Shown: piece by piece, positions 29,501 to 33,943 of the stretch | How positions within the stretch are numbered: position 1 is the stretch's first letter | Layout: the number at the start of each line of letters is the position of its first letter | DNA from: a virus | Virus record (IMG/VR): IMGVR_UViG_3300031957_001682 | Coordinates: 1-64,000 of that record | Strand: one strand, 5' to 3' | Length of the DNA stretch: 64,000 bases | The notes under the pieces: generated by a model | Told to the model about the DNA's origin: nothing | The model's input: the letters and a program-made list of their open reading frames with translations, nothing else | Database searches by the model: none | Program-made: the position numbers and the translations under genes

Positions 29501-30606
29501 CCTGTCGAGCCATTTATTGACTCTATTCTTGCTCTTTCCGGCGGAGATGCGTTTGGTTTTTCCGTATTCCGGTTAATCGCACCGGGGTTAATGAGAAGAT
29601 TATAAGGAGTATGTGGTATAGCAAGTGTGGCTTCTGTGCCGGGAGTGGTGACAAAATCAGTCACCTTGTAGTTCCCCATGCTGTATGGTGTGGCTGTGAA
29701 TGTAGTAGTGACACTGGTGCTGTCATACGGCTTACCAGTCAAGCGAGCGATAAGGGCTTGAGCATCAGTGGCGGCTACGGTGATTGTAGTTGTCGTACCA
29801 TCAGCGGCTACAGTAAACGCATTGAACTCGTATGACTCACTCACAATATCAAGTGGTTCTTCAAAGCGATACATACCAGTTGTTGTATCACCGTTGACAG
29901 GCACAGTGCTATCAATCATTCCCGAATCAAAATCACTGTTAAAGTGAAGTGCTTCGATAGCACCACGGAACTCTCCACCCTTTCCACCAACATACACATG
30001 CGCTGTTGAATTAACAATACTGGAATCCTTTTCAATAATCTCGCTTGCTACCCTATTACCATTGACATACAATGATACTGAACGCTGTGAAACAGCGGCA
30101 ACAACATGATACAAACCTCGATGCTTGAAGTTAAGATTGGTAGCATCGTTGTACAAGTTGGGTTCTGTGGTAGGTGGATTACCCGTTAAAAAGCGGTTGT
30201 AGGTGTCGTGTATGCCCCCAACTTCTTGTGGGGGGTACACTACCCCCTCCCACCGGGTGGAGGTCAATTTAGCGGTGCTTAGGACTACTTTTTGCGTACC
30301 GCTTGGGGTTTGAATGAAAACAGTAAATTTGGCTGGACCGGGCGTATCGACTGTACCAAACTCAAGTGTAAACTGGTCATCACGATGAGCAATCACGCCA
30401 CCGCAATCGGGAACAACCCAAGCCTCGATAGCAAATTGGTCATCGACTAAAGAATTGATAACAGTGATTTCATCACTACCACTGCCGGTTTTACCGAGAA
30501 TATCTCGTGCTGGACCAACGCTTGTAAAATTACCTTGAGGTAGCAGAATAGAATCACTAACACCATCAAAAAAGAAAGCGTTGCTTGTTCTTCCAATTCC
30601 AACCAT
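11527..30606 (-). CDS. Giant tail protein, 6359 residues, with LamG-like domains near both ends
   Basis: One uninterrupted frame of 19,080 bases. Residues about 50-235 form a concanavalin/LamG-like sandwich (FAIEAWVVPD, VSLYVNGNRVAS, VYVGGKGGEFRGAIEALHF). Residues about 5910-6150 form a second one (GMVLWLKADSLDL, VSTWADTSGNN, EIAEIIQFNRALS). Between them are thousands of beta-rich, Thr/Asn/Gly-rich residues with scattered copies of a roughly 60-residue module built round MDST...VGMxVSGTGI, at plus-strand 18.9, 20.6, 24.3, 24.5 and 25.7 kb. No protease, hydrolase or P-loop motif was recognised. It follows the tape measure and a baseplate-like gene, so it should form a huge fibre, tail sheath-like decoration or adhesin. 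The start ATG at 30606 has a GAGGTGAG ribosome binding site. Confidence 0.85.
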   Translation of the reverse strand: MVGIGRTSNAFFFDGVSDSILLPQGNFTSVGPARDILGKTGSGSDEITVINSLVDDQFAIEAWVVPDCGGVIAHRDDQFTLEFGTVDTPGPAKFTVFIQTPSGTQKVVLSTAKLTSTRWEGVVYPPQEVGGIHDTYNRFLTGNPPTTEPNLYNDATNLNFKHRGLYHVVAAVSQRSVSLYVNGNRVASEIIEKDSSIVNSTAHVYVGGKGGEFRGAIEALHFNSDFDSGMIDSTVPVNGDTTTGMYRFEEPLDIVSESYEFNAFTVAADGTTTTITVAATDAQALIARLTGKPYDSTSVTTTFTATPYSMGNYKVTDFVTTPGTEATLAIPHTPYNLLINPGAINRNTEKPNASPPERARIESINGSTGVITVSSIHIDFILGTGGKRGLLHSRTANVDNYFVIVNADLLIDNGTGRPYQPPHYGSQIFDKTGQMVLDESDFAQHGLVYSTQMATTDNSPNNPFAVTWPATLDTLYQVGHSGRHKFSHINGHEYMRRYPTPSYLAIDQKMDGSADIVEMVYENTGKGIAGLFAMNALSDFYEESTQVDVAKFNNSSAVDFVVTNGLPASKEQAIAIGGTNFDYRPFMMKGPVPEYGDIDDDARLYHLRPESVSRIALLKVPTLQSTHNLAPYVEIHYNAIDLTGASMGKTTPCLMIEKTVPSGNFVLTGSTTVLDVIEADLADASKDTTLFSPGGVLFLGLGQIAGSVHLEESHSLVGDNTGGYELDSEVDFSLCPVNYTPPNDATAQGNTAPQYLTASHNNGIHDSAYHKLCIEPASSDTVRNTTDTGIQFVKGAAVTNTGTGVFDEGSTSDASNTFEMFDIIDNVLEDTHETSMVIYVQPSDRTRINQLSKMRTNLTEGDSPSIASLLFLMSRTRIRSIKEDENPEDNTKIITITATGIAEGLANQNVNITGSGSPDSHIVKEIEPNAPVVTVTLGGPGQGAVNTKPTNDPSLLMRLPGSTRRNCAVQAVKVNTDTDRIYMSVQPLNNQSTDLASWGTYCFPKIGRIYLADGASAAYSSKTGAGFNFTVDTSGGPGILQQRSFLDAEGVAYATFHEWLNATGILANATENEYEISVKIYNDPDFNDDNLCEDGSTVNDRLFQSMDTVNHDYQLGTQYASTRAMVEIPLFPKQFFDHAPDSVFPGPDNSMKIHLDATYTAHSWNPTPVGRRANDIAVSDRNAHSAYGFNANTDAHISSATITQIKVSTNHTDVYVSHPKIFPTAEGTTTANAHRNMKDVTRYRRVFLSNNQWAIYINDPTVAGAGYLRIPTTASGGFTGGFSDDFFTDATVGALVYVAGGYRNETLVPIASDVTTPSSDYEGRSPYYYDNANMQTQGGNLDYGLRQYVSAVEFKEGPLTNPHAPRIQSKTASSTILEVNKVTDRDGSAGNRGFYYFTVEDASVFPEIQFSKQGGYTSDSNNPLAGKGDMVFVIEVLADTPIEMIYLGNITTASETQNQFVCMAPLSFSTTNMKGKTIRLKKACRALYTLTDPFYADPFENIMTTFKPSVGGEQWTFTAAGAVGATTLSLAPATATLMPQANTVGINLRPGDEIFMEDVSDNSNIKYVGKVAFSESPLAGSGHATNTVITLDTFSLSTVVSSGSPTATVADTTNIRVGMSVSDGATRIPAATTVLSITNATTFVMSANASSSGTVTGVYGGNSTTIASGDPLLLSIGTVTENDPDAVLNRSWLYPYAQGGLRNGDTVWMNMTMNNPHAVEGLFAKSRGVLNEGQVWTGFNGGQGALANRPRDSIPIENFLIGNSCLETANNFVQHVNKTIELNYESMGLSSSQAPTVAYLDPYLAKKGHARVLMFDVAHDREFIAFHDLHMQVQSSAATPHIGFGRHIITKDGIVDLDRYLIQQNGGAPHYFTTQIDVANGFPSENPYMRRNQQSKFIESAYVHNIAGNTSEDVMSTNAGGENPISNFLTHDSYAIPGEGKTKLALIGNSFTLGCDTDHNAPTSVFTDATVDTNHNNSSPSASTFGGGNAKILKMDSTSLLRVGMGVSGTGVASGSVITQIDSGTLFRVDKDTTATNNNQTITFTPNSHLFAGNHKIIRPNGGYTKMDKFTVGMTVSGTGIASGSKIIEIDTNASLLYLDKDTTATNSNQTLTFITTNNSYFMGKGHGHYVHTGLMNEGTSDSFTIADSTLPRVQPAVASPYWANHLHALSRKTLGATQTLAGALKKSRFINNPDTFSLRDASTMMDTPDGTRAISAFLCLKGIRSQALTLADHEESRLQHLEHWTNMDFVRRLTIDCGEVGIKEGVTDIEAAAREIVRLINQGGAKNALTTGAKDSDTGSIFDPAPWWFADEALDTQNRGSHMGYLRAHLGRVVEDLDGNTGHSIVIHSTVPGASGRNFCTWLDNSKGQSQYKPQFLVGHGGRFRNFWCQPDETTGENMHPAPMPINKHGRPFAPITTLREYVTQEDADDNFLSNGDFATRKSNLSNNQKRSISAFNGSGMIANTINDESFESQSPSKTLVEGLRTGTQAFGRVNFGGMVASGIPGFAPDAGVWGLGSRSDAGLFDTRYSDAITTGDADTSSIPNYSGYVTDSQVDNVGDSQLYGFQFEDHRGNTYGVRFIYRRMGDNFSNDNTALPPTLDNEICVYFDDRDVGQGGLTIGNHMLGFGDATGRIDTTGVLTEASYRGNRWNGVPAPSVGIDASITLTSSQLTVVLHPPFDTGTVGDGVVGNHPDVLGYLGFPKTNGLIQINDPFTGTTAPGAVGNTFSYTHRSQNDNDGTHIFYGVSGDGFTSSHYVANTAEGTEIHDVATVQPHASNNSMRVLLSPRINWTTLVTDELMAAVTAAAINHTSPSSTLNFDCRGMYAADGRTFGQWGVAGDAIKIRAHNPFRNTKPLANMFEATLHKDWGIHAAHLEYGEYTTLKPTTAGWAITSTDAINKPYSDNELDANRRMDVGYLPYTVLQLRSKGRGYNANTATPVLVDSANTPVSVNSWRRNLKGEDYTSINGDHILPCLNNPILLFESYTHSGNVFLSKTNKIAHVMIPAGQEADALGDADDADTHAKAPSFGEIMTFRYPTATGIGVAGLESIKGATSHTSLTNPYGDGHSFWKTHFYQDITDDFVLTRFSLTNFANIEFEAICGYRSHGSVDSEPIIYFRGARDSIDHSIPLYFGGGFSGVTLDINDGTQNDYSSFYTHPYSGGPTGTAGIQNANEISGSFAMVDCNALLAFFPGTALLNQHRGSINSPVSNKNSILSPDLRGGNLDDNFALLNAAAAGDVRARYSAGIVRQQPVPLVLRFAHPTARYHDSQPIVDATCDYNNDPTITMDSTAQLVVGMTVTGTGIPDGATVASITNATTFELSVATTGGSVSNGTLTFNYIENKTTYLVYGPGQAFPFTEDDNSNAAVEPHPGYVVTTGNTWSKVPHSKYLPNEITNSDNLYGPPDSAYQTARNRYHWRTTLNWSPPQGIPNVGYLQQRPEHGSHYGEVFTNPTSGKITSDNKGDYWKAHPYKHSATAYYGIAMSADMTFHMDGGYHPGGSWLDNQVSFNPPNPNSNYRYALEAWNQVNATAYRVSGVMGKAILEGANSETALNFDTDYIVVDGTRCQNGEELATIIGQAINENPGKGALKAMGGTFLPSMGNASRQDRYGWVEMTFEAYTNAASTGPTVNADTLIGNLYAGTLGTAINSRNYIQASISGATQEELEQLPMSGWVRTPTGGRDHTVGGGHSDPSYHAGPTWGCYHSREVFSDSGTFKVRFYLAPNRISGLPLLEDRTTWHNKCQGATLTYPSPGHVIDPNPPSQPEPIEYPLPSQLYVWSKAGVHRFNNENETPRSHMTQAHFGGLVDAIDRTRPVGAVGWAGERYSYLNSLKVDTSAFTDATCDYNNDPTIAMDSTAKLKVGMLVSGTGIPTGAYVRSITSSTGFELSASTTGGSVTNGTLTFTTNLYAAGKGAWHPKMGFTPYGSSASCMSTLGHLPSSYPMYNSPESSPRVNGQEASNTSYDVALTTPYTWNIGLAGNASWYTNYDFTDVESAKDIFSAKPAHMREIDTDTNFVLNPKLHHQQGVFSRAMLVISNESELALVAKTDRDGIKSTGDWLSVVSKTRAGVAAATAITFAGTTRWDERFHNAERYIAPANAGPNVEALIATGTATPTADVPNGAYVLHTALTGDQDTNLFNAEPCFAETGDLFFDTDISPGSVQLEVATDVLRNITKELTIASADAEIDNYDYTETTVDGVTGPEFWLGDTNGYKLAQRTPAKNFSVEHVVWKRMDGGNLSLPASNARGLGAVPFVTRVAGGNAYTTGEKLYGNNRFTFESTNSAMFPIIQAQELSHPQLAARHPDLLRNILEIPNEEIQFESITVIDDTGQEHKIEGGSPFGTIIRTFTQLSDRGAQGLAPAVSGSGISPNLKIRLPDPDSIPGNLVIRSGFDRLQAYQTESMGTGGMMTKSTVEHLFNTDSVSPNLGPTYSDHNWEHLKQGIDSPESTMSGWQSSTGNAPLETAYELHDRTLYFHVTKMGNTNTHKHPVIYSHADGVVNHELTGVSFSGTTLTVNTTVNSAVYDSTFGNKERVGERRFLRLYNPTTDEGGVASFTGISGSTFTGCVGDETFNKLVLSSITALKVVPSYYIPAGSTRFYGSRRIRDHAEVSGNSPDMAHTHYVNYSVTAEEAMTGYSIYSKPQLTPAPIPRMGHHFVNATMAMLPGHWAHPAYQGLYDKHRACRSATLQSREFEILKESYDMDDLITSTPDQFPTYDPLLVFGSLTATPSGPSDIHGGGFSLMFETKLRNDGYGVLASEGQAGVVNAAGGHTIVLEAAGTYTLKEHFPDPAEVGAYQIIIQPNMHSSQFIGYHENGPANDIPNQSVNELTSQQVALVVGIREPDATTGAYSLVLANATMADVRGCEVFINELMIDHDPDHGSHFTNIPPLMLYNPLGVQSTESPAFVRRSLPYTTGIFADASPGYTINIPWWSIVHKVGPDDADGSRFNHLSLHRLDNYYEFLRANAGSVAAQITLAGYPSNYPDLYSEILENISLTPVCTFVSLTSSTVIKVDDARGFPKQPYYGMLLEYTDATGTRRTHSYTERSGYDSSNMNKPLQFTIVANSDFTSNLTVGTKIRLTRAYDFRPANTILSETETSVLAHSIDNLITGTRDTNSLHMADAFLCLWHPNLGRPHTFYSDASRTWLNPLTDRAINQKPLNSMPEHFETVHYHDATYYASMGPFALRMKTAMPPTEAQSTYYTATSASVSSTTVTATGTIMAGWPTSGTNTVYVNSGSEEEIFTYTGGGAGGTTLTGCVNVKGTPLTTMASGNHSLRYYKTADLAADGSHTRQVVSQTADHTITTNGGEGIGDGAYIFVDGHMYQVNGTVAEGGTNIVVFDILPPQITVGSVIYTGADGTPQTAQTIDTTIGTGLMQGGQSDSSDTATKSMLNHFWPSGSRGGPLVSRLDGYAYVSSSWEYPRDYGFDGPIWTDGDYDADNSDYAPSSGISKSSYDGISNPTRPRPFGYRFGLRQPYNKPQWSMYGLRALRETAITATNASVAYKHGPFVQEETQTWTYAGGNGSSNPTFPNTYTGIMERQTNFSGMLGVDKPEWQVRYSDGVRFTRPFGCPVRTLRNSATVLRDWWGDGNGKGLDSIESAAKYYLVDWWGNTRGEDVRRFPVRSFGIRPSWDAGDAYEYDRRNNRTPYQRIHNNGKHLVNLKGLTNAADSALDISATVPRFGGRLNNTNSSDSTTLVDVFMPSNAQRVGDMGNGRGIRYPTQFNEDVLTALSEPIHTTGLVLSHHTAEPILNDGFIRARNDTLQADEVPRGISSRLEIAEDGLLKPEAVVSDRMENIVGDSPHKDAISRSSPRIGLDTENLQGVDTNQIIINTEAHSLHTDRNVGQRVVLQGGMQTGSQTIGNYDLTALDFGGQPQGGVLRMSHTSNFNPLGGTYLAETRNYLSPIDDTEWGGIPTSGMVLWLKADSLDLTDGESVSTWADTSGNNRNFTQSTSSKKPTYIASESDFNNMPVLRFDGGDKLELAFDANLNTNQFTIFFVGAVNSDNNANQLGYESRSASPVTRSGYNLYADMTGSNNQWEYWAGADTTWKALKSATGSITLNTPDIITMQISGGDGAGASATQLLRVDGTQIGTQSANFYKSTADAQNIGTLNTSSAPYVGEIAEIIQFNRALSTTELQQVEGYLAEKYGITAASAWKSSNPYQTDTNGHVRTNVTDKKVTYMMRPVRLLDKQHAEMFRSNLNLHSSAPQYGSNYFGATAGGKYGLYVYDVDNGKASVGSYIRATNPDTNPPYTPAYYMDISASDTVPMSQGPKIIGTGDSGFDSSKIDNEVTRVIISENTLEHYRADASRRRTSVESDESVVRKDFTVQPRFSQSLHPKGHKGDVDYNSTDHTGDGA

Positions 30607-30615
30607 AAACTCACC

Positions 30616-31809
30616 TCAAAGAATCCTGTCAATTGGTAGGAATTGAATATCGAATGAATAGATTGGCTCGCCGCCCATTTGTACAAATGTGGCTTTTGTG
30701 ACGGCTCCTTTGATGAATGAAAATTCGTATGAATCATTTGTGTCTTCAATGACAGTTGAAGCGGCTTTAGCGGCAGTTGCTTCTTTTTCCGATGGTTTTA
30801 CCAACCTACCAGTGGGCATGAAGAAATTCATTGCTTTGTATTTTTCTCCATCTGCATTTACAGTTGAATTAAATGGAATTTGTATGCCTCCTATGTACAT
30901 ACCGTGTTTTGCCTTTGCATCAAATCCAAAATTACCCACATGTGTTCTTTTGTTTTTACCATAAGTAAAGCCTATTCCGTTGGTAAATCGAAATCCACCA
31001 TCGTTAGAATTGTTAAGCACAGCGTACAATTCAGCCACTTTATCACCAGCACTCTTGCCCGTGAATCCAGCAGAATCATCAACACCGTTTTTGAAATTCT
31101 TAATTGAAGGGGTGTACAACGATGAACTGTTCCAAGAAACAGGAGTGTTTCCATTTGCACCTGTCACTTTTTGTTCAATTTTGACAAGTGTGTTTGCTTC
31201 GTCACTCAATGTTGATTGTTCAAGAGTAGCAGTAAATCTGTTGCTTAACAATACATTATCTGCTGTAGCGGTACTGTTGATAAGGTTGACTAAGTTTGTA
31301 GCAATTTCAACAGCAGTATTCATATCCGAATTATCATGAATTGACACATGGTATTTACCACTACTGGCTGTATTGTGGGCTTGAGCAGTTGAAGATTTGA
31401 TAAAAAGAATTTCGTACTCTTCTCCATCTGTTGCTTTTAAAGTAAGTTTTGGAATAAGAAAACTACCAAAATCATTGTGTGTTAAAGTAGCCGCTAATGA
31501 GGTAAGGTCACCACCTGCTCCGGTGCCAACCAATGAGAAATCCGTATTATTTCTTCTTGAAAAATCAATGCTGGCCGAAGCCTTTTGTCCAAGCGACACA
31601 CCAGTTGAAAGGTCATCATCGACAATATATCCCTTCAACAAAATAACCGCCTTTGGTCTGTTCAAATCAATCGCAAAACGCTCCGCTCCGCCTCTTAATC
31701 CAGTACGAGCGTTCACACCACGGTCCACATCGAGTACCAGTTCGGTCACATCGAGTGGGATTAACTCACCGTCTTTACGAACTAAACGGACAGGAACATT
31801 TGTCACCAT
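30616..31809 (-). CDS. Putative distal tail/baseplate protein
   Basis: A 397-residue protein directly after the tape measure gene, with its ATG overlapping the tape measure stop (TGATG). The N-terminal half (VPVRLVRKDGELIPLDVTEL, RFAIDLNRPKAVILLKGYIV) is beta-rich and resembles distal tail proteins that cap the tube. A helical insertion lies at about 160-215, and the C-terminus (GEPIYSFDIQFLPIDRIL) is beta again. In siphovirus gene order the gene after the tape measure is the distal tail protein, which supports the call. No enzyme motif was seen. Confidence 0.6.
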   Translation of the reverse strand: MVTNVPVRLVRKDGELIPLDVTELVLDVDRGVNARTGLRGGAERFAIDLNRPKAVILLKGYIVDDDLSTGVSLGQKASASIDFSRRNNTDFSLVGTGAGGDLTSLAATLTHNDFGSFLIPKLTLKATDGEEYEILFIKSSTAQAHNTASSGKYHVSIHDNSDMNTAVEIATNLVNLINSTATADNVLLSNRFTATLEQSTLSDEANTLVKIEQKVTGANGNTPVSWNSSSLYTPSIKNFKNGVDDSAGFTGKSAGDKVAELYAVLNNSNDGGFRFTNGIGFTYGKNKRTHVGNFGFDAKAKHGMYIGGIQIPFNSTVNADGEKYKAMNFFMPTGRLVKPSEKEATAAKAASTVIEDTNDSYEFSFIKGAVTKATFVQMGGEPIYSFDIQFLPIDRIL

Positions 31810-32843
31810 CAGTATCGCCCTCGCATGGTTGAGCCACCGATACTGCGAGCAAGTTCTTGTTGAATCATATTACCAATCTCCCTTGCTAATGCTCGCTTGT
31901 CTGTGCGGTCTGTAATACCTCCGGCATTGACGGTGATGTTGTATGTACCACCACCCATACCAGCCCCACCGGGGTTGTTGCGTTGGCTTAGGGGAACAAC
32001 CGCCTCCGGCCCATCCTCACCAATCATGGCGAGCGTAGGCTTGTTGACGATACCACCCTTAGCAAGTGCTGGAATACTCCAAGAAGTTAAATCAAAACCT
32101 ACAGTCATGGGGTCAAGACCCGGTAAATCAATTGTTTTACTGAAATTGATTGATGCAAACATAGAATTGATTAAGGAAATAATACCGTTAATACCCGCTT
32201 TCATTCCTTCTATGAGGAAGTCACCGATACCAAGAAATGCACCCCCAATATCCTCAACAAGCCCTGTCCAAAAATCGAGTGTAAAAAGTTCGGGGATGGA
32301 GGGTAAAGAGTCCCAAATGTTGCTTATTTTGGTGCTAAAGAAATCATAGATACCTTGTACTTTTAGTATGGCTTCGTCTTTCAAACCACCAAAAAAATCT
32401 TTGATAATCTGCAATTTTGTCTTAACAGGTGTAATAAAATTGTTGTTAATGTAAGCCTTGATTAGTGTCCACTTCTCAATAACACTTTCTTTGAATCCAG
32501 TAAACCATTCTTTTAGTGTACCCCATTTTTCTTTAATCGGGTCAACGACATTATCACTGATAAAATCCTTGATACCCTGCCATTTTTCTTGTATGGGGGT
32601 GACAACATTATCATTGATGAAGTCCTTGATACCCTGCCATTTTTCAATAACGGTTTCTTTAAATCCAGTCCACCATTCTTTGATTTCGCCAAGTTTTTCT
32701 TTAAGTGGTTTGATAAATTTGTCACTTACAAATTGCTTAAGGGCGGTCCACATTTTCATTGCTGTTTGTCCTATGGCTGTAAAGGCTGGCCCAATGGCAT
32801 TGACCATCGTTGACATAGAAGCGAGGGTCGCTACGAGTGTCAT
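31809..32843 (-). CDS. Short tail tape measure protein
   Basis: Sets tail length and is threaded inside the tail tube. The 344 residues begin with a hydrophobic segment (TLASMSTMVNAIGPAFTAIG), followed by imperfect repeats around EKWQGIKDFINDNVVTPI at about 55-150, a Trp/Lys-rich helical array. The C-terminal part has LAKGGIVNKPTLAMIGEDGPEAVVPL split over 262-287, a signature of tape measure proteins in many siphoviruses. At roughly 0.15 nm per residue the tail would be about 50 nm long, short for a siphovirus. It starts with an ATGA overlap after the second tail chaperone. Confidence 0.85.
   Translation of the reverse strand: MTLVATLASMSTMVNAIGPAFTAIGQTAMKMWTALKQFVSDKFIKPLKEKLGEIKEWWTGFKETVIEKWQGIKDFINDNVVTPIQEKWQGIKDFISDNVVDPIKEKWGTLKEWFTGFKESVIEKWTLIKAYINNNFITPVKTKLQIIKDFFGGLKDEAILKVQGIYDFFSTKISNIWDSLPSIPELFTLDFWTGLVEDIGGAFLGIGDFLIEGMKAGINGIISLINSMFASINFSKTIDLPGLDPMTVGFDLTSWSIPALAKGGIVNKPTLAMIGEDGPEAVVPLSQRNNPGGAGMGGGTYNITVNAGGITDRTDKRALAREIGNMIQQELARSIGGSTMRGRY
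32513..32725 (-). repeat. Imperfect repeats inside the tape measure gene
   Basis: A unit of about 63 bases encoding EKWQGIKDFI(N/S)DNVV and related EKWGTLKEWF/ KEWWTGFKE units recurs; two neighbouring copies share the 17 bases GATACCCTGCCATTTTT. It reflects duplication of a helical segment that would change tail length. Confidence 0.7.
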
Positions 32844-33124
32844 TCAGTACCCTCCCAATCTAAAAACGAGTAATCCAAACTTACCATTTCCCTGTCACCC
32901 GCCTTCGCCTGTTGTTTGCTATGTTCGGTTTTCTTTTTGTCTTCTTCGGTTGCAACCATCGCCCATACGAGTGATTGCTTGAATAAGTGAGGTGGCATTG
33001 AGTACACTTCAAGCAAAGAAATTGAGTAGTGTTTAGCGATGGTATAAGCCCAAAGTTCAACTTGAGATGTTAAATCACTTTCACTGTCAATTTTATCTTT
33101 GCTTAGAAACTTTTGCACCCTCAC
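32840..33124 (-). CDS. Second tail assembly chaperone-like protein
   Basis: A 94-residue, helical protein just upstream of the tape measure. It begins with a GTG that overlaps the previous stop (GTGA). It contains a middle helix with aromatics (SLLEVYSMPPHLFKQSLVWAMVATEEDKKK) and an acidic end. Size and position fit the distal one of the pair of tail assembly chaperones found before tape measures (G/GT type). No sequence family was recognised, so the call rests on gene order. Confidence 0.55.
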   Translation of the reverse strand: MRVQKFLSKDKIDSESDLTSQVELWAYTIAKHYSISLLEVYSMPPHLFKQSLVWAMVATEEDKKKTEHSKQQAKAGDREMVSLDYSFLDWEGTE

Positions 33125-33495
33125 TTTGTCGGCTTCGTAAACCCCCCTTGCAAAGCCTCCGCCATGTCGTTAGGTTGCGGTAGCACTTTCGAGAGTTGCT
33201 CACCGACATAGCCCTTGAGTGACAGCATTTCTTCTGTAGTCAAGGATGGATTGGTTTTAGTGACCCAATGGGTAAATGCAAATTGCCAGTAGCCTTTCAA
33301 GTTCAATGCTACATCCCCGTTTGCTACGAGGAACATTTCTTGAGCGGCGGCTTGAATGTCAAGGAAAGAGATTTCACGAACCCAAACTTCGATGATTGCA
33401 CTTTCGTCATCGGGGTCAACCCGAATCTTGTGCTTGGTCACATCGTCATTCTTCAATAATAGGCTCTTGTTCATCACTACTTGTTGTTTGGTCAT
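33121..33495 (-). CDS. Tail assembly chaperone-like protein
   Basis: About 124 residues from the ATG at 33495, or 117 from the ATG at 33474 (MNKSLLLKND). It overlaps the SAP-domain gene upstream by up to 50 bases in another frame. The sequence (IEVWVREISFLDIQAAAQEMF, YWQFAFTHWVTKTNPSLTTEEML) is typical of proximal tail chaperones: a beta N-terminus and a helical end with a clustered aromatic patch. Tail chaperones are often joined by programmed frameshifting; no clear slippery sequence was seen here, so separate starts are assumed. Confidence 0.6.
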   Translation of the reverse strand: MTKQQVVMNKSLLLKNDDVTKHKIRVDPDDESAIIEVWVREISFLDIQAAAQEMFLVANGDVALNLKGYWQFAFTHWVTKTNPSLTTEEMLSLKGYVGEQLSKVLPQPNDMAEALQGGFTKPTK

Positions 33496-33934
33496 CTATT
33501 GCACTTCCATTGGCTACAGCCACCTCTTCGGTGGGGGCATCCGGCGTTTCTTCGGGGGCTACCTCTTCGGTAGGGCCGTCAGTCACACCCTCGTCGTTTT
33601 GCTTAAGTCGGAGAACTATCTCGGCTTTTGTACCGTAAACGGGCAAGCCTCGTTCTTTGCATAGTTCTCGCAGTTCAGCGACGGTTAGGGAATCGTATTG
33701 TACTTCATCAACGATGAAAGGGGATGGTGCGTCTTCTTGCACCAGTGGATTGATTTCTTCTTCAACGGGTTTACTATTGAGGTTAAACAAGTTGATAGCG
33801 ATAGCGGCGTGAATGGTGTGGTTTGAAGCACAGTCGATGTCTGTTTCCACTATGTCAAGACCGTTTGCCTTAATCACCCACTTGGCATATCCAACTGGTC
33901 CGAGGCGGCGGTATTGTTGTAGTGATTGCTTCAT
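33446..33934 (-). CDS. SAP-domain protein of the tail module
   Basis: 162 residues. The first 55 (LGPVGYAKWVIKANGLD, HTIHAAIAINLF) form a small fold that I do not recognise. Residues about 80-112 (YDSLTVAELRELCKERGL, then GTKAEIVLRLKQ) are a clear SAP motif, a two-helix module that binds DNA. The tail is acidic and Pro/Glu-rich (TEEVAPEETPDAPTEEV), probably disordered. It sits between the major tail protein and the tail chaperones. A SAP domain is unusual here; it might contact the DNA end in the neck or tail, or be used as a protein-docking module. Confidence 0.65.
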   Translation of the reverse strand: MKQSLQQYRRLGPVGYAKWVIKANGLDIVETDIDCASNHTIHAAIAINLFNLNSKPVEEEINPLVQEDAPSPFIVDEVQYDSLTVAELRELCKERGLPVYGTKAEIVLRLKQNDEGVTDGPTEEVAPEETPDAPTEEVAVANGSAIDDQTTSSDEQEPIIEE

Positions 33935-33943
33935 ATTTTCACC

